Shown piece after piece: positions 7,754 through 15,586 of a DNA stretch of 46,516 nucleotides (position 1 is its first letter; the number at the start of each line of letters is the position of its first letter). The translations under genes and the position numbers were made by a program. The DNA lies in contig CALXZG010000009.1 of assembly GCA_944393195.1 (NCBI GenBank), positions 1 to 46,516 on the forward strand, read 5' to 3'. This DNA comes from an uncultured Alphaproteobacteria bacterium (lineage in GTDB: Bacteria > Pseudomonadota > Alphaproteobacteria > CAAHEQ01 > UBA3637). The notes under the pieces are model-generated. The model was given only the letters and a program-made list of their open reading frames with translations, was not told the origin of the DNA and did no database searches.

Positions 7754-7962
7754 AACGAAAATGGATACCAGCAATTGGCTGGATTTTATGTTACGGGATA
7801 TTCCACAATTGCGTGGTGGTCCCGTTTTTTAGTGTTCCAGTGGTGGATTGGGAATATCTACTGACGGGGTTTGGAATTGTGCTCGGCGTCAGTGGCGCAC
7901 GAGATATTGGATTAAGAAAAGGGAAAAATCATGTGGACAACACTAACAATGGCTTGGAATAA
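7750..7962 (+). CDS. Putative holin
   Basis: A 70-residue protein with a short basic start and two hydrophobic segments (about residues 6-28 and 35-52), ending in a hydrophilic tail. The WIPAIGWILCYGIFHNCVVVP start and GFGIVLGVSGARDIG end resemble the holin families of alphaproteobacterial phages and gene transfer agents. It would form membrane lesions that release the endolysin. It starts within the stop of the muralytic gene (ATGA) and overlaps the spanin gene. Confidence 0.72.
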   Translation: MKRKWIPAIGWILCYGIFHNCVVVPFFSVPVVDWEYLLTGFGIVLGVSGARDIGLRKGKNHVDNTNNGLE

Positions 7963-8152
7963 AGCCAAATACTACATCATTGCCGTTGCGGTGGCAATGC
8001 TTTATCTACTCGGCTATCAAAAAGGAAGACATAAAGAACAAGTAAAAACGATGAAAGGAACCCTAAACAATGTACAAAAAGCTAAAATGGCTCGGAATAA
8101 GCTCTCTAATCCTGATTATGTTAAACGCCTGCACGACAAATATAAACGGTGA
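7931..8152 (+). CDS. Rz-like inner-membrane spanin
   Basis: A 73-residue protein with one membrane segment (about residues 12-30, YYIIAVAVAMLYLLGYQ) followed by a basic, helical periplasmic part. This is the architecture of the inner-membrane spanin subunit, which bridges the envelope with its lipoprotein partner to fuse the membranes at the last step of lysis. It overlaps the holin gene upstream, and the Rz1-like gene starts inside it in another frame. The sequence identity to a named Rz family cannot be judged here. Confidence 0.7.
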   Translation: MWTTLTMAWNKAKYYIIAVAVAMLYLLGYQKGRHKEQVKTMKGTLNNVQKAKMARNKLSNPDYVKRLHDKYKR

Positions 8153-8267
8153 TTTCTGCTTGATTTACGAGCCAATCTACGCCGACTATGAAAATGATAC
8201 TCCTGAAACCATTCGTCAAATTGACCGAAACAACATCGTTTTTGATGAAATTTGTATAAAAACATGA
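8070..8267 (+). CDS. Rz1-like outer-membrane spanin lipoprotein
   Basis: A 65-residue lipoprotein. A basic start and hydrophobic segment lead to the lipobox LNAC, with the acylated cysteine at about residue 21. The mature part contains LIYEPIYADYENDTPETIRQ, a pattern common in phage Rz1-type proteins of alphaproteobacteria. It begins 83 bases before the end of the Rz-like gene in a different frame, the nested arrangement typical of spanin pairs. This supports an intact lysis cassette. Confidence 0.72.
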   Translation: MYKKLKWLGISSLILIMLNACTTNINGDFCLIYEPIYADYENDTPETIRQIDRNNIVFDEICIKT

Positions 8268-8275
8268 ATATTTAC

Positions 8276-8304
8276 TTGATAAAATATAATTTTTATGATA
8301 ATAT
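8276..8304 (+). promoter_or_regulatory. Promoter of the CofE-like operon
   Basis: TTGATA (8276-8281), 17-bp spacer, TAATAT (8299-8304), followed by AGGAG and the ATG at 8329. It lies after the last lysis gene, so the enzyme operon has its own promoter. Confidence 0.65.
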
Positions 8305-8328
8305 TTCAAAAGATTAGGAGAATGCATA

Positions 8329-9096
8329 ATGGCAAAAATAGTATCTATGTTGGGATTGGCATCTTTTCCATTAATTCAAGCCGGGGATAATATCGGTCAA
8401 ACCCTTGTAAAAACGGTTTCCATGGAAAAACTACCTATTGAAGAGGGAGATGTCTTTGTTTTAGCACAAAAAATAGTTTCTATTTCAGAAAATGCCATTG
8501 TTGATTTGAATACTATTTCTCCTTCTGAAAAAGCTATCAGTATTTCAAAAAAAACAGGTAGAGATGCAAGACTTTGTCAGGTATATCTTAATGAAAGCCG
8601 TCATATTATCGACATCAAGGGACGTATGGTTATCACCCGTCATCGCTTAGGGTTCGAATGTTCTGGTGCCGGAGTTGACAGATCAAATGTTGCTCCCCAT
8701 TCTGAAAACAAAGTTGTATTGCTGCCTAAAAATCCAGATTTAAGTGCGATGCGTATTAGGAAAGAAATCTTCCGCCATACGGGTAAAAATGTGGCTGTTA
8801 TTATTAATGATTCTTTTGGACGAGCTGATAGAGAGGGATCTGTTGGAATTGCTATTGGAATTTCAGGTATCAGGCATTTGGACAAAAGAGAGCAAAAAGA
8901 TTTATATGGAAATCCCAGTAAAAGTCAAATAGCGTTAATTGATGAGCTCGCGGCAGCTGCTTCAATTTTAATGGGACAAGCCGATGAAAAAATACCTGCC
9001 GTCCTAATTAAAGGGGTTCAATATCAGAGAAGTGAGACATCAAGAATACAGGATATTTTGTGTTATAAAATGAAAGAAGAAAGACAACATCAATGA
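8329..9096 (+). CDS. CofE-like gamma-glutamyl ligase family protein
   Basis: Homologue of coenzyme F420-0:L-glutamate ligase, a GTP-dependent amide ligase. The 255-residue protein has family features throughout: GDVFVLAQKIVSISENA (about 41-57), ITRHRLGFECSGAGVDRSNV (about 103-122), VAVIINDSFGRADREGSVG (about 154-172, metal and nucleotide site) and IDELAAAASILMGQA (about 204-218). Both ends look complete. No other F420 gene is visible, so the substrate is probably not F420. The family fold is also used in other pathways. ATGA overlap with the SAM synthetase gene couples the two. It is first gene of a five-gene AT-rich operon. Confidence 0.85.
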   Translation: MAKIVSMLGLASFPLIQAGDNIGQTLVKTVSMEKLPIEEGDVFVLAQKIVSISENAIVDLNTISPSEKAISISKKTGRDARLCQVYLNESRHIIDIKGRMVITRHRLGFECSGAGVDRSNVAPHSENKVVLLPKNPDLSAMRIRKEIFRHTGKNVAVIINDSFGRADREGSVGIAIGISGIRHLDKREQKDLYGNPSKSQIALIDELAAAASILMGQADEKIPAVLIKGVQYQRSETSRIQDILCYKMKEERQHQ

Positions 9097-10325
9097 GTAA
9101 GATAACTTATTTTAATAATTGGAATGATTTTAACAAGTTGCCTTTCGAAATTGTCGAAAGAAAGGGGTTGGGGCATCCCGATACATTAGCAGATGGTCTA
9201 GCCGAAGCAGTTTCAAATAATTACTCATCTTATTGTTTGGATAGATTTGGTATCGTTCCTCATCATAATGTGGATAAATTATATATTGGTGCAGGTTTAT
9301 TTTCGGTTGAATATGGCCAAAATAAAATGCTTAAACCCGCAGTCATTAGAATTAATGGAAGAATTAGTAATTCTTTTGGTGGAGAACAGATAGATCTTAA
9401 AACACTCCAAAAAAAAGCCATAGAAGATTATTTAAAAAAAATATTACCTCGTGCAAAGATAGGCAAAAACGTCATAATCGAACACAATGCCACCCAGAAC
9501 ACTCGAAGAAAAAATTGGTTTTCGCCCCAAACATACGATGATTTACCGGAATTAAAAAAATTAACAGCAAACGACACATCTGTTTGTGTTGCACATGCGC
9601 CACTATCCGTTGTAGAAAAAATTTGTATCTCTGTTGAAAAATATTTTTGGAATTTAGACTGCTATGGACAAGCAGTATCTCCCAAATACAATGATATTGG
9701 GCAAGATATTAAAGTTATGGTAATCCGAAATGCTGAAAACATAAATGTTGACACTTGTATTCCTATTTTTAGTGATACATTAACATGCTTTGAAGATTAT
9801 AAAAAACGCATTAAACAGATAGAAGAAGAACTTTATATAGAGATTAAAAAACTTAATATTGATAAGAAATATAACATTTCTATCAATATTAATAACTTAA
9901 ATAGTGGCTCACAACATCCTTATATGTTAGCTTTAGGCAGCTGTATTGAGTGTGGTGAAGAGGGACTTGTTGGAAGAGGTAATGGTCTTTCCGGTCTTAT
10001 CCCAACCATGAGAGCAAAAAGTAACGAGGCTTATTTTGGTAAAAATCCGGTATATCACGTGGGTCGAGTTTTAGGTTTTTTGACACAAAAAATATCAAAC
10101 CGAATTTATCTGGAAACTGGAAGTGGTAACTCAATTTATTCATTAGCGGTACATTCAGATGCGTTAATGCCTCCAACTAATTTATGCATTTCTCTTCAAG
10201 AAATGACTCCTGAAGTTAAGGGAAAAGTAGAAAAAATATTAGAAGAAGAGTTTGATACTCAAAAGTATTTACGGCAGATAATAAGTAATATTTTCACGAG
10301 TGATTTTTCAAGTAAAATCCTATAA
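9093..10325 (+). CDS. Archaeal-type S-adenosylmethionine synthetase
   Basis: Methionine adenosyltransferase of the archaeal family, which is distinct from bacterial MetK. It makes SAM from methionine and ATP. The 410-residue protein has the family motifs EIVERKGLGHPDTLADGLAE near the N-terminus, KLYIGAGLF and the strongly conserved GRGNGLSGLIPTMRAKSNEA (about 307-326), followed by GKNPVYHVGRVL. The length is normal. A cell with its own MetK would not need it, so it probably supplies SAM or a related sulfonium compound to the pathway encoded around it. It is translationally coupled to the CofE-like gene. Confidence 0.9.
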   Translation: MSKITYFNNWNDFNKLPFEIVERKGLGHPDTLADGLAEAVSNNYSSYCLDRFGIVPHHNVDKLYIGAGLFSVEYGQNKMLKPAVIRINGRISNSFGGEQIDLKTLQKKAIEDYLKKILPRAKIGKNVIIEHNATQNTRRKNWFSPQTYDDLPELKKLTANDTSVCVAHAPLSVVEKICISVEKYFWNLDCYGQAVSPKYNDIGQDIKVMVIRNAENINVDTCIPIFSDTLTCFEDYKKRIKQIEEELYIEIKKLNIDKKYNISININNLNSGSQHPYMLALGSCIECGEEGLVGRGNGLSGLIPTMRAKSNEAYFGKNPVYHVGRVLGFLTQKISNRIYLETGSGNSIYSLAVHSDALMPPTNLCISLQEMTPEVKGKVEKILEEEFDTQKYLRQIISNIFTSDFSSKIL

Positions 10326-10337
10326 AAAGGAGTTTGA

Positions 10338-11336
10338 ATGAGTAAATATCAATACAAATGTTGTCTTTTTTCCGACAAAGTTAATGTTGATATTTTTTCA
10401 ACACATCCCGTTTTTTTAGAACTGTATAGAAAATTTTCGAAAGACCCTATCTCTGGAGTTCAAATTAGCCAAAAAACAGGTGAAGCTAATTTAAAGATTT
10501 TTTATGAAGAGAGTATCTCTGGAAAAGAAGAACTAATATGGGACGAAAATAGTGTTTTGGTTCGCGCTCCATGGACTTTAATGAATTCCGGAGAAAATTT
10601 TTTGTATTTAGCATTACCACTAATCGAAAAAGAAAAACAACAAAAAGGAATTGTTACTATCCATGCAGCTAGCTGTTCTATCAATGGTTCTGGTATATTG
10701 TTATTGGGAAAAGAAGGCTCTGGGAAAACATCGGTTGTTTACAAATTATGTAAAGAGCTGAATGCAAAATTAATTGGTAATGATTTAACGATGTTAGAGC
10801 AGAACGACAACTCTCTATTTCTAAATTCTGGAAGTAAATTTTTCTTTTTTAGACAAGCCTCGGTAGAAAGGAGCATTCCAGAACTAAAACATCTTTTTTC
10901 TTTTAAGGATACAGATAAATGGTTGACGAAGAAAAAGATTTTACCCAAAGAGATCGGCATAGAGGAAGAGTATCAAAAAGTGCCGTTAACAAGAGCATTT
11001 TATGTACACATTGATGAAACACAACCGATATTATATGTGGGGAATGCGAACATTTTAGCCAATAAATTACATTTAAACGAAAATTTTTCAAGATATATTC
11101 GAAATTCTTGTACAGCATTCCTTGATAGCCAACTATCCTATTGGGGATATATTCCTTCTTTTGACAATGAAACATTTTATAAACGACGATTGTCAATGAT
11201 TGAAAAATTATACACAGACGCTAATTTATGTTACATTTCCGGGAAAACAGATGATCTTGTAAAACATATTAGTCAATATTACCATAAAATAAATAGTCGT
11301 TTTAATCAAAAAATTAGCGGCCGAGAACATGAATAA
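10338..11336 (+). CDS. HprK-like P-loop kinase/ATPase
   Basis: A 332-residue protein with a Walker A motif LLGKEGSGKTSVVYKL at about residues 127-142, preceded by IHAASCSINGSGIL and followed by a LIGNDLTML segment that would place the Walker B aspartate. This pattern is seen in HPr kinase-like proteins, which phosphorylate serine residues or small molecules. The first 110 residues and the last 120 do not match anything I recognise. AAAGGAG precedes the ATG. It overlaps the glycosyltransferase gene by 8 bases. Its substrate is unknown. Confidence 0.7.
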   Translation: MSKYQYKCCLFSDKVNVDIFSTHPVFLELYRKFSKDPISGVQISQKTGEANLKIFYEESISGKEELIWDENSVLVRAPWTLMNSGENFLYLALPLIEKEKQQKGIVTIHAASCSINGSGILLLGKEGSGKTSVVYKLCKELNAKLIGNDLTMLEQNDNSLFLNSGSKFFFFRQASVERSIPELKHLFSFKDTDKWLTKKKILPKEIGIEEEYQKVPLTRAFYVHIDETQPILYVGNANILANKLHLNENFSRYIRNSCTAFLDSQLSYWGYIPSFDNETFYKRRLSMIEKLYTDANLCYISGKTDDLVKHISQYYHKINSRFNQKISGREHE

Positions 11337-12450
11337 AATTGCAATTTGTTTGCCGTCTAAAAATGAAGAAGATACTATTTCTTTTGTAACAAAGATCATT
11401 GATAATGCTTTATCAATAATGGATCCTGATCATAATAGTCTTATCATAAATGTAGATAGTTCAAGTACAGATAAAACCGTATCTGTGTTTAATTCAACAA
11501 AAACAGAAAATAAGAAAATTTCTTTAATAAATCAAACTGGAGGAAAGGGACAAAATATATATACCTTTTTAAAATACATTCAATCAATGAATTTTGATTA
11601 TTTAGGTATGTTTGACACAGATTTGACATCCATTGAAACATCATGGATTATAAAAATGACAAATGAACTGATTCTCGGAGCGGATTTCGTTTCTCCTTCT
11701 TATCAAAGAAGCCCATTTGAGGGAAGTACGACAAATCATTTATGCCGCCCAATTATAAGTGCGTTATATGGTAAAAATATCCAACAACCTATTGCTGGAG
11801 ATTTTATGTTTAGCAATAGACTTGGAACAAAAGTACTATCAGTTTTAGAACACAACGTGTGTAATGATTATTTTTATTATGGCATTGATATTTTAATAAC
11901 ATTGACCGCTGTCTTATTCGATTTTAATACAGCAGAAGTTGTTCTATCAAAAAAGATACATAAACCCAGTTTCCCCAAAATAGAGAAAATGTTTATTGAA
12001 GTTGCCACCGCATTATTTTCCACTATCAATATGAAACAAGTAAAATTTTTTCCTCCAACGATGAGGAATAAGGAATTATTGGAAGGTGTCACTTATTCAC
12101 ATAAAGTAGAAGGATATATATTGCTAGAACGCAATTTAAAAGAATACTTTTTAAGAGAAAAAGATTATAGAAAACTATTTGATTCGGCCTTATTTTCTCA
12201 TATAGAGGAACAAATAAGTACAAAACAATTAACCTCAGAAACATGGGCAGCAATTCTTGCTGCAGTTATTTTGAAAACATTAAAATATCCTCCAGCATAT
12301 TTAGCAGAGTGTTTAAAACCTTTGTTTATTATCCGAGCCGTCACCTTTTGGAAAGAGGCAGAAAGACGATCGGTTTGTGATATGGAAAAACAATTGTTCA
12401 TACAAACAAATTCATTAATACAAAATTTAAGGAGAAATCATGTATACTAA
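11329..12450 (+). CDS. Family 2/81-type glycosyltransferase (GpgS-like)
   Basis: A 373-residue glycosyltransferase with a GT-A fold. The N-terminal CLPSKNEEDTISFV and VDSSSTDKT segments bind the nucleotide sugar. FDTDL (about residues 96-100) is the metal-binding DxD site. RSPFEGSTTNHLCRPIISAL and QQPIAGDF closely follow the pattern of glucosyl-3-phosphoglycerate and mannosylglycerate synthases. The product could be a sugar linked to a glycerate-like acceptor. The C-terminal 150 residues are helical. It is coupled by overlap to the genes on both sides. Confidence 0.8.
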   Translation: MNKIAICLPSKNEEDTISFVTKIIDNALSIMDPDHNSLIINVDSSSTDKTVSVFNSTKTENKKISLINQTGGKGQNIYTFLKYIQSMNFDYLGMFDTDLTSIETSWIIKMTNELILGADFVSPSYQRSPFEGSTTNHLCRPIISALYGKNIQQPIAGDFMFSNRLGTKVLSVLEHNVCNDYFYYGIDILITLTAVLFDFNTAEVVLSKKIHKPSFPKIEKMFIEVATALFSTINMKQVKFFPPTMRNKELLEGVTYSHKVEGYILLERNLKEYFLREKDYRKLFDSALFSHIEEQISTKQLTSETWAAILAAVILKTLKYPPAYLAECLKPLFIIRAVTFWKEAERRSVCDMEKQLFIQTNSLIQNLRRNHVY

Positions 12451-12952
12451 AGAAGAAGATAAATTATTTCAAAAAGCGATTATTTTTGCAAGTTCTAGTA
12501 TGGATTTCTGTCATAATAAGAAACCTGTTTTAGTCCACTCTTTACGTATGGCGTTTTATCTCTATGGGCTTCAATATGATATCACTATTGTTATTGCAGC
12601 TCTTCTACACGATTTATTAGAAGATACATCAGTTAGTACAGAGGATATCTCCAATGCTTTTGGAATAGAAGTCACTGATTTGGTTATGTCCTTAACAATG
12701 GATCCGAAGATTAAAGATTATAAGAAACAATACATTGATAATTTCTCTAAAATAAATAACAATAAAAAAGCATTAATTATTCGGTGTGCTGATATTATGG
12801 ACAATGCTCCCTATATAGGATTAGCATCCCCAGAAATACAACGAAAGGTTAAAGAAAAACACCTCTATTTTTATAATGAAAATAAAGATAAATTGTGCAA
12901 GGAACCTATTTGGAATGATTTCGTTGAAATTATTCGCTCTGAAAAACTTTAA
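12440..12952 (+). CDS. HD-domain phosphohydrolase, SpoT-like
   Basis: A 170-residue stand-alone HD domain. The metal ligands expected of the family are visible: VHSLRMA (first histidine, about 32), LLHDLLEDT (HD pair, about 55-56, with the following ED) and RCADIMDN (last aspartate, about 115). This set is characteristic of (p)ppGpp hydrolases, including small alarmone hydrolases. It may act on ppGpp-like compounds or on a nucleotide made in the pathway. It is last gene of the five-gene operon, overlaps the glycosyltransferase gene by 11 bases, and AAGGAG precedes its ATG. Confidence 0.8.
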   Translation: MYTKEEDKLFQKAIIFASSSMDFCHNKKPVLVHSLRMAFYLYGLQYDITIVIAALLHDLLEDTSVSTEDISNAFGIEVTDLVMSLTMDPKIKDYKKQYIDNFSKINNNKKALIIRCADIMDNAPYIGLASPEIQRKVKEKHLYFYNENKDKLCKEPIWNDFVEIIRSEKL

Positions 12953-12972
12953 TAATTCTGATATTAGTTTTT
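12942..12972. terminator. Weak bidirectional terminator between convergent operons
   Basis: AAAAAC (12942-12947) pairs with GTTTTT (12967-12972) around an AT-rich loop. The hairpin lies across the ends of the two facing operons, which are only 11 bases apart. It is A/T-rich and therefore uncertain. Confidence 0.35.
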
Positions 12973-13935
12973 AAATTCGTCAATCATGGCATACAATTTC
13001 TGAATGAGTTTAATCCGATCTACTCCATCTTTAAAAGAAACAGGGGAACCATTTCCAGTTTTGACATGTTGAATAATTTCCTTATAGTTTTGAATATGGG
13101 AAAAACCATAAATATCGTCCGAAAAATCATTTCCCTGTACTTCGGGATGAGAAAGGATATTTAAATGATTCCCTGATATGATTAAGTGATCCTTATATCC
13201 AGATACAACAATAGAGTTTAGATAATTTTTGGTTGCAAAACGTGTTGTTACTAAAATATCGACTAATACTCCATTTACCTCTAAAAGAATTTTAAAATAA
13301 GTTTCGGTATCCTTAATGGCACTTTCTAAGTTTTTCTTAAAAACGTAATGGATATGACAATCCTGTGAACTCGCTTTTAATAAAAATAATATAATGTCAA
13401 TAACATGAATTCCTTGATTATATAAAATCCCTCCTTCTTGTTCTATTTTACCGCGCCATAGGCTTTCTGTATAGTAATCATCCGTTCTATACCAAAAAGT
13501 ATTTGCCTGGATGAATTGAATATTGCCTAATTTATTTTTGTCAAGTAATTCTTTGGCTTTTATGATGGCGGTATTATATCGATTTTGTGAAATTGGGAAA
13601 ATTTTTTGTTGTTTGTTTAAGGGAAGATTTAAAAGCTCTTCTTCTTTTAAACATATCGGTTTTTCGCAAATACAAAATTTATCATATGCAACAATTTTTT
13701 TTATAATATCTGCATGGATATTATGAGGTGTTAAAACAGCAATAATATCATTGTGTTGTATTAAATCATCAATACTATCAAAAATATGTAATCCGTATTT
13801 TTGGGTAAAATCTTTAGATTTAGCAGGATTGATATCATACCCTCCAGTACAAACAACATCTGTTGAAAGGGATGAAATTGCCGCCATATGTTTTGCAGAA
13901 ATATGCCCCAAACCAATTAAACCAATTTTAAGCAT
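12964..13935 (-). CDS. Gfo/Idh/MocA family oxidoreductase
   Basis: NAD(P)-dependent sugar or cyclitol dehydrogenase family. The 323-residue protein has an N-terminal Rossmann fold with GLIGLGHISAKHMAA (about 5-19) and the family signature CEKPI (about 90-94). It ends with the C-terminal alpha/beta domain that includes GGILYNQGIHVIDI (about 168-181, with the catalytic-type histidine). The length is typical. The substrate cannot be read from the sequence. It overlaps the TIM-barrel isomerase gene upstream by 8 bases and is the last gene of the minus-strand operon. Confidence 0.88.
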   Translation of the reverse strand: MLKIGLIGLGHISAKHMAAISSLSTDVVCTGGYDINPAKSKDFTQKYGLHIFDSIDDLIQHNDIIAVLTPHNIHADIIKKIVAYDKFCICEKPICLKEEELLNLPLNKQQKIFPISQNRYNTAIIKAKELLDKNKLGNIQFIQANTFWYRTDDYYTESLWRGKIEQEGGILYNQGIHVIDIILFLLKASSQDCHIHYVFKKNLESAIKDTETYFKILLEVNGVLVDILVTTRFATKNYLNSIVVSGYKDHLIISGNHLNILSHPEVQGNDFSDDIYGFSHIQNYKEIIQHVKTGNGSPVSFKDGVDRIKLIQKLYAMIDEFKN

Positions 13936-14719
13936 TTGTTATTCTCCTTAGTTCATTTAAAGAAATCTCTACATCTTCTTTTTTCTTTGTATGTGTTTCT
14001 AATGATAAAAAACTGTCTTTACGCATTTTTTTTATAACTAAATCAAAAAAGTTGATATCACCTTTCCCAAGCAGGACATAGCATTTTTGTTCGCCATTAA
14101 AATCTTTAATATGATAATAAAAACAAATCGTTTTTAAAAATTCTAACTCATCTTTATTGATGTTTTCTTTTGAAAAGTAAGCATTCCCTAAATCAATCAA
14201 TGGAAATATATGTTTAAATTTATTTTCATTAAACAATGTATATAAATGATGAATATGGGAAACATTACAAACTGGTTCATTTTCTAATAAAAAATTCTTG
14301 TTTTTCTGTTCCAAAAATTTATCTACTCTTTTTAAATAATCAACGAAATTTGACATGTCAAAATCCGTTGACTTGATATATGAAAAGATACGGATATTGC
14401 TTGTTGAAAATATATTGGCTATTTGAATTAGTTTGTTAAGATAATACGCATCATCTTCATATTTATAAAAACTAAAATCAGATAATGTTTGATTATTTTT
14501 TTTATCCCACTTTAAGAAAGGAGAAGCGATACAAGAAACGCGTATATTGTTTTCGTTTAACAATAGTGCAATTCTTTTAATATCTGTATCTTTAATATTC
14601 AGGATATTTTGACCATTAATTTTACGCAATTCTATATTATGTAGATTGTGTTTTTTACAAAAATGAATACATTCCAGTATATCCTCTGAATATTCATCAT
14701 TTATAAATGATAAGGTCAT
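13928..14719 (-). CDS. TIM-barrel sugar isomerase/epimerase-like protein
   Basis: A 263-residue member of the xylose isomerase-like/AP endonuclease 2 TIM-barrel group. Visible metal-ligand candidates sit at strand ends: ENEP (about 151-154), IDLGNAYF (about 175-182), YYHIKDFNG (about 200-208) and SLETHT near the C-terminus. Members include sugar isomerases, inosose dehydratase and 3-dehydroshikimate dehydratase. The adjacent shikimate dehydrogenase homologue makes the last possibility worth testing, but that is inference. The start overlaps the upstream gene stop by 4 bases (ATGA). Confidence 0.75.
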   Translation of the reverse strand: MTLSFINDEYSEDILECIHFCKKHNLHNIELRKINGQNILNIKDTDIKRIALLLNENNIRVSCIASPFLKWDKKNNQTLSDFSFYKYEDDAYYLNKLIQIANIFSTSNIRIFSYIKSTDFDMSNFVDYLKRVDKFLEQKNKNFLLENEPVCNVSHIHHLYTLFNENKFKHIFPLIDLGNAYFSKENINKDELEFLKTICFYYHIKDFNGEQKCYVLLGKGDINFFDLVIKKMRKDSFLSLETHTKKKEDVEISLNELRRITNA

Positions 14720-15576
14720 TTTTGTAACCTTTCTATTAACAATTTAGCAATTGAAGAAACATCTTTTTGGGATAAAGAGATATTTGTATCATTCCATATA
14801 TTAAATGCAACACAACCTTGGTAAATCATCCAATATATTCCGGGAGCTACTTTAGCCCCAATTTCTTCTGCATCTTTTAAAAATTTTGTTTTATAAGGAT
14901 TAAAAACCGCATCTAAGAAATAACTGTTGGAAGATATATACTGAAAAAAATCTGAAGGGATAGGGGATGAATCATAATTTGGTATCATACCAAGAGGAGT
15001 TGCATTAATATAATAATTTGGATTTTCTTCGATGATTTTTTTTCGTATAATATCTTTAGAAAAGTGATAATCTAAAATTTGATTGTTGAAATCTTTTTTT
15101 AGCCTTTCTAGTTGATTCTGATCTCGCCCAAAAACAAAAATATTATTTGTGTGTTTAACAACTTGAGATATAATCGCTCTGGCCGCGCCACCTGCTCCAA
15201 AGACAAAAACTTTATCATTTTGTTGAATAGGTTTTAATAAATTTTTACATGTTTCAGAGAAACCTATACAATCCGTATTATACCCTAAAAACTTATTAGC
15301 TTTTACTTTGATTGTATTAACGGCGCCACTTTCTATAACTGTATTATCCGCTTTATCTAAAAATTTTATGGTTTCTATTTTGTAAGGTAAAGTTATATTG
15401 AGACCAGAAAATTTTAGATTTTTTACTCCTTCATAAACCATTTCTAATTTTTTAGTTGAAGGTACAGCAATTTTTAGATGAGCGTATTCTAAACCAACTT
15501 TTTCTGCCAAAAGACCGAATAAAACTGGAGAAATACTATGTTCAACCGGATTGCCAATAAGTGCTGAGTACTTCAT
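14716..15576 (-). CDS. Shikimate dehydrogenase family protein
   Basis: NADP-dependent interconversion of 3-dehydroshikimate and shikimate, or a related cyclohexane substrate. The 286-residue protein has the substrate-binding SISPVL (about 15-20), NITLPYK with the catalytic lysine (about 60-66), SGAVNT, GYNTD with the catalytic aspartate, the NADP loop VFGAGGAARAI, NATPLGM and IYQGCVAFNIW. All catalytic residues are present, so it should be active. AT-richness and position in the island suggest a pathway-specific copy rather than the housekeeping aroE. AAGGAC precedes the ATG. Confidence 0.87.
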   Translation of the reverse strand: MKYSALIGNPVEHSISPVLFGLLAEKVGLEYAHLKIAVPSTKKLEMVYEGVKNLKFSGLNITLPYKIETIKFLDKADNTVIESGAVNTIKVKANKFLGYNTDCIGFSETCKNLLKPIQQNDKVFVFGAGGAARAIISQVVKHTNNIFVFGRDQNQLERLKKDFNNQILDYHFSKDIIRKKIIEENPNYYINATPLGMIPNYDSSPIPSDFFQYISSNSYFLDAVFNPYKTKFLKDAEEIGAKVAPGIYWMIYQGCVAFNIWNDTNISLSQKDVSSIAKLLIERLQK

Positions 15577-15586
15577 ATATTTGTCC

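Noticed and set aside
8329-9096. True coenzyme F420 biosynthesis
   Set aside because: No cofC, cofD, cofG/H or F420-dependent enzyme is visible. Only one family member is present.
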